NCBI RefSeq assembly: GCF_004360145.1
Contig: NZ_ML178712.1
Span: 600,179-664,178, forward strand
DNA: 64,000 bases
Origin: Aliiroseovarius marinus
GTDB taxonomy: Bacteria; Pseudomonadota; Alphaproteobacteria; Rhodobacterales; Rhodobacteraceae
Direction: 5' to 3'
The notes below the pieces were generated by a model. It was not told where the DNA came from. It did not search any database and saw nothing but the letters and a program-made list of their open reading frames with translations. Of this stretch, positions 52,779-62,649 are shown one piece after another. Position 1 is the first letter of the stretch. Each line of letters opens with the position of its first letter. Made by a program: the position numbers and the translations under genes.

Positions 52779-53651
52779 TCAGATCTCGGGCCGGTGCTGC
52801 TCTAACCAAGTTTTCACGTCCGACAGCCTGCCGCGCGCGATGGGCACGGCGGTGGCATTGGACAGAAGCAGCACCGGATTCCCGTCCTGTCGCTTGCGGC
52901 CGGTAACCGCCTTCTTCGCCACCCAATGCGAGCGATGACACTGGATGCCGTGGCTGTGGTCGCACAACGCCACGAAGTCCTTCAACGCCCCGCGCAGCAG
53001 GAACTTGGTCTGGTCGAAGACGAATTCCAAATAGTGTTCCTGTGATTGGACATGCAGAAGCGAGGGGAGGTGGATGTCCTTATCTTCGAACCGAATGGTG
53101 TCGGGCTGAGAGGCTTGTGTGGACGTTTCGATGCGTCCGGGCTCGGGCGGCGTGCCCTCCCAAAAGAACGGCAGAATGCTTGTGACGGTCAGCAGTTCGA
53201 CCAATGCAGCGATCAGCAAATTTCGAGAGAAATCGGCCCAAGTCAGGTTTTCATAAAGGAAGGTGCTTTGTGTCAGCAGGTTGATCAGAAAGGTGCTGAC
53301 GAACACGGCACCAATGGTTGCCGCTGCGGTGACGGGATAGTTGATCACGGCAATGTTGGCCTGCAGGCGATCTAGGATCAGATGGATCACACGGATCATC
53401 GAATACCAAAACACCACGGTCAGATAGACCCCGATGACCCAAAACAGGATCCGGGTCAGGTAGGGGGCGGGGATTTCGAACAGGGTGGATTTGAACGTTG
53501 CCAGCGCAAGGGCAACCAAAATGAACGTGCCATTCATCCGTGCCGAGACGAGCAGCCGATGCAGCACGCCCCAATCACAGCGCACGCGTGTGCCGTTGAT
53601 GGCAATTACATGCATTTCATTCCAACGGGCTGTATTTGCTGGGGGTCTCAT
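52779..53651 (-). CDS. Membrane-anchored LytTR DNA-binding protein
   Basis: A 290-residue protein with four predicted transmembrane helices (about residues 35-60, 65-90, 105-130, 135-160) and a cytoplasmic C-terminal LytTR DNA-binding domain (about 190-285, with LPSLLHVQSQEHYLEFV and CHRSHWVAKKAV). It has no receiver domain, so it would sense at the membrane by itself. Target genes are unknown. The start could be 53651 or the internal Met at 53615. It converges on the VOC gene. Confidence 0.83.
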   Translation of the reverse strand: MRPPANTARWNEMHVIAINGTRVRCDWGVLHRLLVSARMNGTFILVALALATFKSTLFEIPAPYLTRILFWVIGVYLTVVFWYSMIRVIHLILDRLQANIAVINYPVTAAATIGAVFVSTFLINLLTQSTFLYENLTWADFSRNLLIAALVELLTVTSILPFFWEGTPPEPGRIETSTQASQPDTIRFEDKDIHLPSLLHVQSQEHYLEFVFDQTKFLLRGALKDFVALCDHSHGIQCHRSHWVAKKAVTGRKRQDGNPVLLLSNATAVPIARGRLSDVKTWLEQHRPEI

Positions 53652-53751
53652 GCGATCAGACTCTTAATCATGGAGCGTGAGGGGCGTCATTATGCTGTTT
53701 GGCATGTTGGCCGTTTCAGGATGGGTAGAGTAATTGGTGTCACCATGATGC

Positions 53752-53790
53752 AAGAGCGCCAGAGTGCCAACGCACTTGGCGCTCTTTTCT
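53752..53790 (+). terminator. Orphan plus-strand terminator
   Basis: AAGAGCGCC (53752-53760) pairs with GGCGCTCTT (53778-53786), extended inside by AGTGC (53763-53767) with GCACT (53772-53776), followed by TTCT. The only upstream gene is divergent, so it may end a short untranslated RNA or a small ORF starting near 53670-53692. Confidence 0.5.
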
Positions 53791-53882
53791 ATACTAAAGG
53801 TGCAAAAAATTTCTGAATGGTGCCAGTCCCGATTTTCTGGCAAGACTGATGGCTCATGCGACCATCAACAGGAAGACGCACG

Positions 53883-54671
53883 ATGAGCTTTACCCTTGCC
53901 ACCTGGAACATCAACTCGGTCCGTCTGCGCGAGCCGATCGTGCTGAAGCTGCTCGAGGAAGAAGCGCCGGATGTGTTGTGCTTGCAGGAATGTAAAAGCC
54001 CAGTGGAAAAGATCCCGCTCGAAGGCTTCAAGGCGCTGGGGTACACCCACATGGTTGCCCGTGGGCAGAAGGGTTATAATGGCGTCGCAATCCTGTCGCG
54101 CATCCCGATGGTCGAGGCCGAAAGCTTTGATTTCGCTGATCTGGGCCACGCGCGTCACATCGCCGGGCAGCTGGAAAACGGTGTGACGGTTCACAACTTC
54201 TATGTCCCTGCGGGCGGCGATGTGCCGGATCGCGAAGTGAACGAGAAGTTTGGCCAAAAGCTCGACTACCTCACCGACATGCGCGACCATTTCGGGCGCG
54301 AGAAGCCGCAGAAGTCGATCCTTGTGGGCGATCTGAACATCGCCCCGCGCGAAGACGATGTCTGGTCGCACAAGCAACTGCTGAAAGTGGTCAGCCACAC
54401 CCCGGTCGAGGTCGAAGCGCTGGGTGACGTACAGGATGCCGCCGGTTGGGTCGACATCACCCGTCAGGATATTCCGGAAGGGCAGCTTTACAGCTGGTGG
54501 TCCTATCGTGCCCGCGACTGGAACGCCGCCGATAAAGGTCGTCGTCTAGATCACGTCTGGGCCACGCCCGATATCTCCAACGCAGGCCACGGCTCGCGGG
54601 TGATGCGCGATGCGCGCGGATGGGAGAAGCCCTCGGATCACGCGCCGGTCTTCGCGACGTTTGACCTTTAA
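53883..54671 (+). CDS. xth: Exodeoxyribonuclease III
   Basis: A 262-residue AP endonuclease/3' exonuclease of the ExoIII family. TWNINSVRLR at the N-terminus, LQECK with the metal-binding Glu, VGDLNIAPREDDVW, RRLDHVWA and the final SDHAPVFATF with catalytic Asp-His are all intact. It repairs abasic sites. The start at 53883 follows AGGAAG; the upstream nine codons to 53856 are not family-like. Confidence 0.95.
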   Translation: MSFTLATWNINSVRLREPIVLKLLEEEAPDVLCLQECKSPVEKIPLEGFKALGYTHMVARGQKGYNGVAILSRIPMVEAESFDFADLGHARHIAGQLENGVTVHNFYVPAGGDVPDREVNEKFGQKLDYLTDMRDHFGREKPQKSILVGDLNIAPREDDVWSHKQLLKVVSHTPVEVEALGDVQDAAGWVDITRQDIPEGQLYSWWSYRARDWNAADKGRRLDHVWATPDISNAGHGSRVMRDARGWEKPSDHAPVFATFDL

Positions 54672-54726
54672 AACCACCCTCACCCGCGCCATATAAGCGG
54701 TAAACCTATTTAACGGAGCCAAAGCC

Positions 54727-55629
54727 ATGGAATTCGGAATGGACGGCGCGTCTGCGGGCGTGGAACTGATCAAAGATGTGGGCGAAGCGACCTTCATGCA
54801 GGACGTGATCGAAGCCTCGCAAGAGGTGCCGGTGATCGTCGATTTCTGGGCGCCGTGGTGCGGCCCCTGCAAGACGCTCGGCCCGGCTTTGGAAGCCGCT
54901 GTGACCGAGGCTGGCGGCAAGGTCCGCATGGCCAAGGTGAATGTGGATGAAAACCAAATGATCGCAGGGCAGATGCGCGTGCAGTCGATCCCGACCGTCT
55001 ATGCGTTCTTTCAAGGCCAGCCTGTAGACGGGTTCCAAGGCGCTGTGCCGCCCAGCGAGATCAAGGAATTCGTCAACCGCGTTGCGGCCCTTGGTGGCGA
55101 CGGCGGTCTGGCAGACGCGATTGCTGCCGCCGATGAAATGCTGGAAGCGGGCGAGGTTCAGGACGCCGCCCAGACCTATGCCGCGATCCTTGAAGAAGAC
55201 CCGAACTCGGCCCCGGCTTATGCCGGTCTGGCCCGCACTCATCTGGCCGTGGGCAATGCCGACGACGCCGAAGCGACCCTGAATGGCGCCCCGGCCGAGA
55301 TCTCGGACGCGCCGGAGCTTGAAGCCGTGCGCGCCCAGATCGAACTGGCCCGCCAAGCCGAAAGCGCCGGTCCGCTTGCCGAGCTGCGCGCCGCTGTCGA
55401 CGCCAACCCCGATGATCACCAGTCGCGCTTTGATCTGGCCGTTGCGATGAACGCTGATGGCGATGTGCAGGGCGCCGTGGACGAGCTTTTGGAGCTTTTC
55501 CGCCGGGATAGAGACTGGAATGACGCCGCCGCCAAGCAGCAGCTCTTCACCATTTTCGACGCTCTGGACGCCAAAGACCCGATCGCCTTGACCGGTCGTC
55601 GCAAGCTGTCGTCGATGATCTTTGTGTGA
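54727..55629 (+). CDS. Thioredoxin-TPR co-chaperone (CnoX/YbbN type)
   Basis: A 300-residue protein with an N-terminal thioredoxin domain (residues 15-125; WAPWCGPCK with Cys45 and Cys48) and a C-terminal tetratricopeptide region (130-300). This is the YbbN/CnoX layout, a holdase that passes clients to GroEL and DnaK. The intact CGPC suggests it keeps redox activity, unlike E. coli CnoX (SQHC). It is followed after 27 bp by a LON-domain gene. Confidence 0.92.
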   Translation: MEFGMDGASAGVELIKDVGEATFMQDVIEASQEVPVIVDFWAPWCGPCKTLGPALEAAVTEAGGKVRMAKVNVDENQMIAGQMRVQSIPTVYAFFQGQPVDGFQGAVPPSEIKEFVNRVAALGGDGGLADAIAAADEMLEAGEVQDAAQTYAAILEEDPNSAPAYAGLARTHLAVGNADDAEATLNGAPAEISDAPELEAVRAQIELARQAESAGPLAELRAAVDANPDDHQSRFDLAVAMNADGDVQGAVDELLELFRRDRDWNDAAAKQQLFTIFDALDAKDPIALTGRRKLSSMIFV

Positions 55630-55656
55630 ATGGAAAAGTCGCGCTAGACTGCTGTC

Positions 55657-56301
55657 ATGATTTCATCAGCTGATCTGCCGGAGACCCTTCCGATCTTCCC
55701 GTTGCCGGGCGCGCTGCTTCTACCGCGTGGCCGGCTTCCACTGCATGTGTTCGAGCCGCGCTATCTTGCGATGGTCGACGATGTGCTGAAGACACCCGGG
55801 CGGCTGCTTGGGATGATCCAGCCCATTGGCGAAGAATGCGGCGAGGATACGCGGTTGCACAGCATCGGCTGCGCGGGGCGGATCACCAGCTTCACGGAAA
55901 CCGATGACGGGCGCTATATGATCACGCTGACTGGTGTGTCGCGCTTTCGTCTTGGGCAGGTCGAGACCGGCTTTACCCCTTATCTGAAAGCGCAGATGGG
56001 GTGGGACAGTTTTGACCGCGATCTTGGCAAACCCGAACATGACACGGGCCTGAATCGCGAGGAATTTCTGGCGCTGCTGACCCGCTATTTCAATCTGCAG
56101 GAATTGCAGACGGATTGGGAAAGCCTTGAATCAGCCGAGGACGAGTTGTTGATCAACGCTCTGTCCATGCTGTGCCCCTTTGCACCCGAAGACAAACAGG
56201 CGCTGCTCGAGGCACCATCGCTGCCGACGCGCCGCGAAACCCTTGTAACTCTTATGGAATTTGCGTTGCGCAAAGGCGCGGGCGAGGAGAAAGTTCAATG
56301 A
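55657..56301 (+). CDS. LON N-terminal substrate-binding domain protein
   Basis: A 214-residue protein with only the Lon substrate-binding (PUA-like) domain ([26 protein letters not shown]) and no ATPase or protease part. Such proteins are common in Alphaproteobacteria, and their clients are unknown. The neighbours, a chaperone-like thioredoxin upstream and Trm112 overlapping by ATGA, suggest one operon. Confidence 0.9.
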   Translation: MISSADLPETLPIFPLPGALLLPRGRLPLHVFEPRYLAMVDDVLKTPGRLLGMIQPIGEECGEDTRLHSIGCAGRITSFTETDDGRYMITLTGVSRFRLGQVETGFTPYLKAQMGWDSFDRDLGKPEHDTGLNREEFLALLTRYFNLQELQTDWESLESAEDELLINALSMLCPFAPEDKQALLEAPSLPTRRETLVTLMEFALRKGAGEEKVQ

Positions 56302-56489
56302 CCACCCCAGCTGAAACCAAGTTTGATCGTCGCATGATCGAGGCGCTCGTTTGCCCCGTGACCCAGACACAGCTGACCTATGACGCGGACAAGCAGGAAC
56401 TCTTGTCGAAAGCCGCCAATCTGGCCTTCCCGATCCGTGGCGGCATTCCGGTGATGTTGGTGGATGAGGCGCGCAAGATCGAAGAGTGA
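56298..56489 (+). CDS. Trm112-family protein
   Basis: A 63-residue zinc-ribbon-like Trm112 protein ([33 protein letters not shown]). In eukaryotes and archaea Trm112 activates methyltransferases; the bacterial role is uncertain. Only one cysteine remains, so zinc binding is unlikely. The start overlaps the preceding stop by 4 bp. Confidence 0.92.
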   Translation: MTTPAETKFDRRMIEALVCPVTQTQLTYDADKQELLSKAANLAFPIRGGIPVMLVDEARKIEE

Positions 56490-56542
56490 TGTGCAGGTTC
56501 ACTTCCCCCCAAGCTTAACTTCCCACACAAAAGAGTCCCGAG

Positions 56543-57910
56543 ATGCCCCCCAAATTCGGCACAAGTGGCCTGCGCGGCCTTGTTACAGAGCTGACCCCTG
56601 ACCTTGTTGGCGCTCATGTCGCTGCCTTTCTGCGGGCCTGCCCGGTGGGCACGGGGCTATTCGTGGGGCGCGATCTGCGCCCATCCTCGCCCGACATTGC
56701 GGGGATGGTGGCGGATGCGGCGCGGGCTGCGGGTATTCAAGTGACGGATTGCGGGGCCGTGCCCACCCCGGCGCTGGCTTTGGCGGCGATGGGGGCGGGC
56801 GCCTCGGCGGTTATGATCACTGGCAGCCACATCCCGGCAGACCGCAACGGGTTGAAGTTTTACACCCCCGAGGGCGAGATCACCAAAGCCCATGAAGCGG
56901 CGATTTTGGGTGCATTAGATACACATTCTGACCCTGTTGCAGGGCCAGAGGTGATCCAGAACACCACGGCGGGCGCTGACTATGTCGCCCGTTATGTCAC
57001 CGCCTTTGGGCCAGATGCGCTGGGCGGGTTGCGGATCGGTGTCTACAGCCACTCCGCCGTTGGGCGCGACCTGCTGTTGGACCTGATCCCCGCGCTGGGC
57101 GGCACGGTTGAGGAGCTAGGCCGAAGCCCGACCTTCATCCCCGTGGATACCGAGGCTGTCGCCCCCGAGCTTCGCCAAAAACTGCGCGATTGGGCCGGGG
57201 CGCATGATCTGGATGCCATCATCTCGACCGATGGGGACGGGGATCGACCCTTGCTGACGGATGAAACCGGTCAGGTGATCGTGGGTGATGTGCTGGGCCA
57301 GATCACCGGTGCCGCGATGGGGGCCGAGGTCGCCGTGACGCCGGTCTCTTCGAACACCGGCGCGGAAGACGTATTCGGCGAAGTGATCCGCACCCGTATT
57401 GGTTCGCCTTACGTGATCGCGGGGATGGAAGAGGCTTCGGGCCGCGTCGTCGGGTACGAGGCGAATGGCGGCTTCCTTCTGGGATTTGCGACGCAGGGCC
57501 TGCCCCCGTTGATGACCCGCGACGCGGTGCTGCCGTTCTTGGCGCCCCTGACGCGTGCACGGGCAGCGGGTGGTCTGTCGGCCTTGGTCGCGCAGCAACC
57601 CGCCCGCTTCACCGCCGCCGACCGGTTGCAAGAGGTGCCAACCGAGAGGTCGCAAGCGCTGGTGGCCAAGCTGGACGCTGACGACACAGCGCGCGATGCC
57701 TTTCTGGCGCGTATGGACGGACGCTGTGTCGCCGTGGACCGGACCGACGGATTGCGGATGACACTGGCAGACGGGCGGATCGCGCATTTGCGCCCCTCGG
57801 GCAATGCCCCCGAACTGCGCTTGTATGTCGAGGCAGACAGCACCGCCGCCGCAGACCAAGCGCTTGCCGTCGGGCTGGACGCCTTGCGGGCTGAATTGGG
57901 GCAGGGCTGA
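56543..57910 (+). CDS. manB: Phosphomannomutase
   Basis: A 455-residue alpha-D-phosphohexomutase. The phosphoserine loop is ITGSHIPADRNG with Ser95, the metal loop DGDGDR spans Asp230 to Arg235, the sugar-recognition loop is YEANGGF, and the phosphate-binding loop is RPSGNAPELR. It converts mannose 6-phosphate to mannose 1-phosphate for GDP-mannose. It begins the sugar-nucleotide cluster that continues with colD, gmd, a GDP-fucose synthase homologue and manC. Confidence 0.88.
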   Translation: MPPKFGTSGLRGLVTELTPDLVGAHVAAFLRACPVGTGLFVGRDLRPSSPDIAGMVADAARAAGIQVTDCGAVPTPALALAAMGAGASAVMITGSHIPADRNGLKFYTPEGEITKAHEAAILGALDTHSDPVAGPEVIQNTTAGADYVARYVTAFGPDALGGLRIGVYSHSAVGRDLLLDLIPALGGTVEELGRSPTFIPVDTEAVAPELRQKLRDWAGAHDLDAIISTDGDGDRPLLTDETGQVIVGDVLGQITGAAMGAEVAVTPVSSNTGAEDVFGEVIRTRIGSPYVIAGMEEASGRVVGYEANGGFLLGFATQGLPPLMTRDAVLPFLAPLTRARAAGGLSALVAQQPARFTAADRLQEVPTERSQALVAKLDADDTARDAFLARMDGRCVAVDRTDGLRMTLADGRIAHLRPSGNAPELRLYVEADSTAAADQALAVGLDALRAELGQG

Positions 57911-57993
57911 CCGGCGGACGCAATGGACGGCCCGATCGCCACATCCCCGAATTTCGGCTGGCCCCGACCTTGGGATCTGGGTAGGGTTGCGCG

Positions 57994-60207
57994 ATGAAAC
58001 AGGCAGATTTGCAGAGCAGTATTATTGCCCACCGCAATGACCGGATGGGCGCGCGCATTATTTCGATGCTGAATGCCATCCGGATTGCACGCGACTATGA
58101 CATTCCGTGGTTTTGCGGTTGGACCACGGGCGGGCGCACCCACGAGGAATGCCGCGATCCGACCTATATTTTCAGCGAGGATTTTGTCGAGCGGAAGTTC
58201 TTCGACGGGGATGTGCTACATCAGGTCTATAACGATCTGATCGACATCAGCACGGTGGAAAGCGGTGACACAACTCGCGGACAGTTCCTGAAACCTTTGA
58301 AAAAGGGTGAAAGCTATCTGGCCGGGGCGGCGATGGGGATCACTGTTCTGCCGTGGGAAGATATGGCCAAAGTGCAGGCCGCCTTGCCCCAGTGCATGGA
58401 CGAGTTCGAGTACTCGCCCCCGGTTCAGGCGATGATCGGCGAGATCAAAGAGATGTTCGCCGGGTCCAGCCTGACCGCGTTCCACATCCGCCGCGGGGAC
58501 ATCATCTATAATCAAGTGACGTCAAACAAGCTGTGGCCCAACAAGTATATCCCGCGCGAGTTCTACGAGGTGTTGCTAGAGCGGCTTCTGAAGGATCCGA
58601 CCCAACGCATTCTGGTCTTCTCGGACACCCCGCAAGAGGTTGAGCGACTGAAGGAAAAATCAGATCGCGTGATGGGGATCTCGGATCTGTTCGGTGAGCG
58701 TGACTTTACCAGCGGCGCACGCGATTTCCTTGAGCTTTATGCCATGTCGCTGTGCAAGCAGATCTACGGTCCGCCGTCCTCGGCCTATAGCCAGACGGCG
58801 ATGACCATTGGCGGCTGCAATTTGCGGGCTGTGCAGGACGCCCTGACCCAAGAAGAACATGACATCGCGATGGAGCGGATGTCGCAGCGGTTGGAGCAGA
58901 AATCGGATCTGTTCATCAACATGGGCGATGTGGGGCAAAGCCTGCATTTCCAGATCGAATACCAGATGTCGCGCAACGATCCCGAACGCGCCAAGCGGAT
59001 CATCAGCGCGTATATGGAAGACGGGCTGGACAAAAGCTTTGCCTATTTGCTGCTCTGCGAGCTTTCGGTGACCAGTCAGGACCTGCCCTATGTCGAAGAG
59101 GTGCGCAAAATGGCCTATGTGCGCCCGGTCTATGTGGATGATTCCATTTCGGCAGTGAATGCCTATTCCGGGATGAACCAACTGGTGCAGGGGGATCACG
59201 CGGCGGCACGCTCGCGTCTGCAGGCGGCCACATGGTTCAGACCGCTTGAGCCGTTGGTGCAAGGCGCGCTCAGCACCGCACTGACGGTGGGAGCAATCAC
59301 ACCTGAGAACTTCTTTCCGTTCGATCCGGACTTGGTGCGCAAGAAGGGCGGAGTCTTTCCCATTGGCAGGCCGGCATTGGCCGCGCTGAACGACCTTGTG
59401 CCGCATGGGATGAAGCCGGACGATCGGCCGCTTTTCCACCCGTGGGAGATCGTCGTGCGGGACTGGCGACTTGTCTCGGGCAAGCGTCTGAACCGTGCGT
59501 TCACCAACATCTCGAAAATCGGCAAAACCCGCGAGATGCTTCGTCGGTCTTTCAACAAGATGAAGGGAGAGCCTGCGTTGGTTTCTGCGCTGGGCGTCTA
59601 TGACCAAGCGATGGGCAACACCCGGGCAGCGCTGGATGCGCATCTGACGGCGGTTGAACAAGCGCCTGAGAATCCGATTTATTACAAGCGCCTATCAGAC
59701 ATCTTGTACGAAACGGGCGAGGCCGAGGACGCGCTGCCATATCTTGAGCGGGCCACCGAGCTGTCCGGCAATCACCCCTGTTATGCCGCCTGCCTTGCCG
59801 ATCGCTTGTGGTTCGACAAAGACCGCCGCAAAGAGGCGCGGGACATTCATGACCGGCTGGCCAAGTCGGATCACGAGTTCATCGAGATCCGCATCCTGAC
59901 CGCCAACATGTTGCGCCGCACCGCAGATCGTTTGCCCGAAGCGCTGGCCGAATTGGACAAGGCCGAGAAACTGGCCCATGGCGCCGTACGGATCATGACC
60001 CCAAAGGCCCGCTTCCTGATGGCAGCAGATCGCACCGACGAGGCGTACGAGATCTATGAAAAGATCGTCGATTGGGGGCTGGAGTCTGTGCACACGCTTC
60101 AGGATATCTATCGGCAGTTCGACCGGATCGGTCGCCCCGAGGTCGCACGCGAGCTGATCAAGCGCAGCACGTTCGACACGGATATGGTGCTTGATCTGGT
60201 CAAATGA
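57994..60207 (+). CDS. Fucosyltransferase-like glycosyltransferase fused to TPR repeats
   Basis: A 737-residue protein not seen often in this form. The N-terminal part (1-290) begins with NDRMGARIISMLNAIRIA and contains FHIRRGDII (163-171), the His-Arg-Arg-Gly-Asp pattern that binds GDP-fucose in several fucosyltransferase families; GPPSSAYSQTA near 256 resembles their later conserved block. The C-terminal part (about 530-725) has at least four TPR-like helical pairs. It sits between manB and colD in a GDP-deoxyhexose cluster, so transfer of fucose or colitose is likely. The acceptor is unknown. The match rests on short motifs, so the family remains tentative. Confidence 0.6.
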   Translation: MKQADLQSSIIAHRNDRMGARIISMLNAIRIARDYDIPWFCGWTTGGRTHEECRDPTYIFSEDFVERKFFDGDVLHQVYNDLIDISTVESGDTTRGQFLKPLKKGESYLAGAAMGITVLPWEDMAKVQAALPQCMDEFEYSPPVQAMIGEIKEMFAGSSLTAFHIRRGDIIYNQVTSNKLWPNKYIPREFYEVLLERLLKDPTQRILVFSDTPQEVERLKEKSDRVMGISDLFGERDFTSGARDFLELYAMSLCKQIYGPPSSAYSQTAMTIGGCNLRAVQDALTQEEHDIAMERMSQRLEQKSDLFINMGDVGQSLHFQIEYQMSRNDPERAKRIISAYMEDGLDKSFAYLLLCELSVTSQDLPYVEEVRKMAYVRPVYVDDSISAVNAYSGMNQLVQGDHAAARSRLQAATWFRPLEPLVQGALSTALTVGAITPENFFPFDPDLVRKKGGVFPIGRPALAALNDLVPHGMKPDDRPLFHPWEIVVRDWRLVSGKRLNRAFTNISKIGKTREMLRRSFNKMKGEPALVSALGVYDQAMGNTRAALDAHLTAVEQAPENPIYYKRLSDILYETGEAEDALPYLERATELSGNHPCYAACLADRLWFDKDRRKEARDIHDRLAKSDHEFIEIRILTANMLRRTADRLPEALAELDKAEKLAHGAVRIMTPKARFLMAADRTDEAYEIYEKIVDWGLESVHTLQDIYRQFDRIGRPEVARELIKRSTFDTDMVLDLVK

Positions 60208-60361
60208 CGGGCGCGCTATGGCCTTTGCATCACAGTGGAATTGCCATGCGAGGCGGCAATTTAACGTACTGGCAATTAGAAGACACGATGTCTAAGTTGC
60301 CGCCAATTAATCGACGTATCGGCAATAGGTGCGTCTTACGACAGGCATAAGGTATCAGGCG
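60208..60361 (+). promoter_or_regulatory. Intergenic region with inverted repeat before colD
   Basis: GGCGGCAA (60252-60259) and TTGCCGCC (60297-60304) form a perfect 8-bp inverted repeat 37 bp apart, each flanked by A+T-rich AATT. GGCAATT also recurs at 60281. It may be an operator or promoter of the colD-gmd-colC genes. Confidence 0.4.
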
Positions 60362-61534
60362 ATGTTCTATCCGCTGGCAAATACAACTTGGGACGACGCG
60401 GAATACGCGGCATTGCAAGAGGTGATTTCCTAAGACCGTTTCACGATGGGCGCGCGTGTCCGTGAGTTTGAAGAGGCATTTGCCAAGAAGTTTGGCAAGA
60501 AATACGCGGTTATGACCTCGTCCGGTTCCACGGCCAACCTGCTGGGCATCACGGCAGCTTTCCATCACCCGGATTTTGGGTTCCAGCCCGGGGACGAGGT
60601 GATCGTCCCTGCGGTTAGCTGGTCCACTACCTATTTTCCGATTACCCAGAACGGGATGAAGCTGCGCTTTGTCGACATCGATCCCGAGACGATGAACATC
60701 GACGTGGATCAGGTTGCCGCCGCGATCACGCCACGCACTAAGATGGTGTTCGCGGTGAACCTGTTGGGCAACCCGATTGAGGCTGACCGCCTGCGCAAGA
60801 TCTGTGCGGATGCCGGCATCCTGCTGGCCGAAGACAATTGCGAAAGCATGGGTGCCAGCCTGAATGGCGAAAAGGCGGGTGCATTCGGTCTGTTCGGGAC
60901 GTTCTCGACGTTCTTCAGCCACCACATCTGCACGATGGAAGGTGGCCTTGTGATCACCGATGATCGCAAGCTCTATGACAACATGCTGTCGATCCGCGCC
61001 CATGGCTGGGTCCGTGATCTGCCCGAAGATACACATCTGCCGATGGACCCTGACCCCTTCGTGCGTCAGTTCCGTTTCGTGCTGCCCGGCTACAATCTGC
61101 GCCCGATCGAGATGGAAGGCGCGCTGGGCATTCCTCAGCTTGAGAAACTGGACAGTTTTGTCGCCGAGCGCCGCAAGAATGCGGTGCAGTTCCAGTCTTT
61201 GTTCGGCGATCACGCGCATCTGACCATTCAGCGCGAAACCGGCGAAAGCAGCTGGTTCGGCTTTGCGATGGTGCTGCAGGGCAAGATGCGCGGCCAGCGC
61301 GCGGCCCTGGTCAACGCCCTGAAAGAGGCCGAGATCGAATGCCGCCCGATCGTCACCGGAAACTTCCTACGCAACCCTGTCATCGACAAGCTGGATCACA
61401 ACGTCTTTGGCCAGATCAAGGCCGCCGACGTGATTGATTCCGAAGGGTTGTTTGTCGGCAACCACCACCACCCCATTCCCGCGCAACTGGATCGTCTGCG
61501 CGAGGTCGTCGACGCGACCTGTGCCAAATTCTAA
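60362..61534 (+). pseudogene. colD: GDP-4-keto-6-deoxy-D-mannose 3-dehydratase, interrupted by a stop codon
   Basis: The intact frame would encode 390 residues, like ColD. The N-terminal 23 codons (MFYPLANTTWDDAEY and so on) are in frame with the rest, but codon 24 is TAA (60431-60433). Downstream, the lysine that binds PLP in ordinary sugar aminotransferases is His188 in STFFSHHICTMEGG, at the same number as the catalytic histidine of E. coli ColD. TGESSWFGF and ECRPIVTGNFLRN are also ColD-like. ColD removes the 3-hydroxyl on the way to GDP-colitose. Translation could restart at ATG 60446, giving 362 residues without the N-terminal segment, or the stop may be a sequencing error. Confidence 0.82.
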
Positions 61535-61551
61535 GTACAAGGACCAGAGCT

Positions 61552-62631
61552 ATGGCCGATAAGAAAACCGCCTATATCACGGGCATCACCGGACAAGACG
61601 GCGCCTATCTGGCCGAGCTTCTGCTGGCGAAGGGCTATGAAGTGCATGGCGTCAAGCGCCGCTCGTCGTCGTTCAACACGTCGCGCATTGACCACCTGCA
61701 GATCGACAATCACCGCCCCGGCAACCTGCATCTGCACTATGGCGACATGACCGACAGCACCACGCTGATCCGTCAGATTGCCGACATCCAACCGGACGAG
61801 ATCTATAACCTGGCGGCACAGTCGCACGTGCAGGTCAGCTTTGAGATGCCGGAATACACCGCGAACGCCGACGCCATCGGGTCGCTTCGTATTCTGGAAG
61901 CCATCCGGATGCTGGGCCTGACTGAAAAGACCAAGTATTATCAGGCCTCTACGTCGGAACTGTACGGCAAGGTGCAAGAGGTTCCGCAGCGCGAAACCAC
62001 CCCGTTTTATCCGCGCTCACCCTATGCGGCGGCGAAGCTCTATGCCTATTGGATCACGGTCAACTATCGCGAAGCCTATGACATGTTTGCCACCAACGGC
62101 ATCCTGTTCAACCACGAAAGCCCGATCCGCGGCGAGACCTTCGTGACCCGCAAAATCAGCCGTGCGGCGGCGGCGATCAAGCTGGGTCTGCAGGACACGC
62201 TCTATCTGGGCAATCTGGACGCGCTGCGCGACTGGGGCCATGCCCGCGACTATGTGGAAGGCATGTGGCGCATCCTGCAGCACGACACGCCTGAAGACTT
62301 CGTGCTGGCGACCGGCGAAATGCACTCGGTCCGTGAATTCTGCGAGCTGGCCTTTGCCGCTACCGGCGTGACGCTGGAATGGAAAGGCGAAGGCGTGGAC
62401 GAGAAGGGCTATGACACCGAGACGGGCAAATGTTTGGTGCAGGTCGATCCGCGCTATTTCCGCCCCACCGAGGTCGAGCAGCTGTTGGGCGACCCGACCA
62501 AAGCGCGTGAACTCTTGGGTTGGGAAAGCTCGACCCCCTTCGCGGATCTGGTCAGCGAAATGGTGCAGGAAGACCGGAAGCTTCTGGAAACCGAGCGTCT
62601 GGCCCGTCGCGCGTACGGCGTTGTGGAATAA
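61552..62631 (+). CDS. gmd: GDP-mannose 4,6-dehydratase
   Basis: A 359-residue extended SDR enzyme. [10 protein letters not shown] (11-20) binds NADP, and the catalytic residues are Thr134 and Glu136 in QASTSELYG and Tyr158/Lys162 in YAAAK. It makes GDP-4-keto-6-deoxymannose, the branch point to GDP-fucose, GDP-colitose, GDP-perosamine and GDP-rhamnose. It starts 17 bp after colD. Confidence 0.96.
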   Translation: MADKKTAYITGITGQDGAYLAELLLAKGYEVHGVKRRSSSFNTSRIDHLQIDNHRPGNLHLHYGDMTDSTTLIRQIADIQPDEIYNLAAQSHVQVSFEMPEYTANADAIGSLRILEAIRMLGLTEKTKYYQASTSELYGKVQEVPQRETTPFYPRSPYAAAKLYAYWITVNYREAYDMFATNGILFNHESPIRGETFVTRKISRAAAAIKLGLQDTLYLGNLDALRDWGHARDYVEGMWRILQHDTPEDFVLATGEMHSVREFCELAFAATGVTLEWKGEGVDEKGYDTETGKCLVQVDPRYFRPTEVEQLLGDPTKARELLGWESSTPFADLVSEMVQEDRKLLETERLARRAYGVVE

Positions 62632-62649
62632 GACCGGGGCGCGCGGCTG

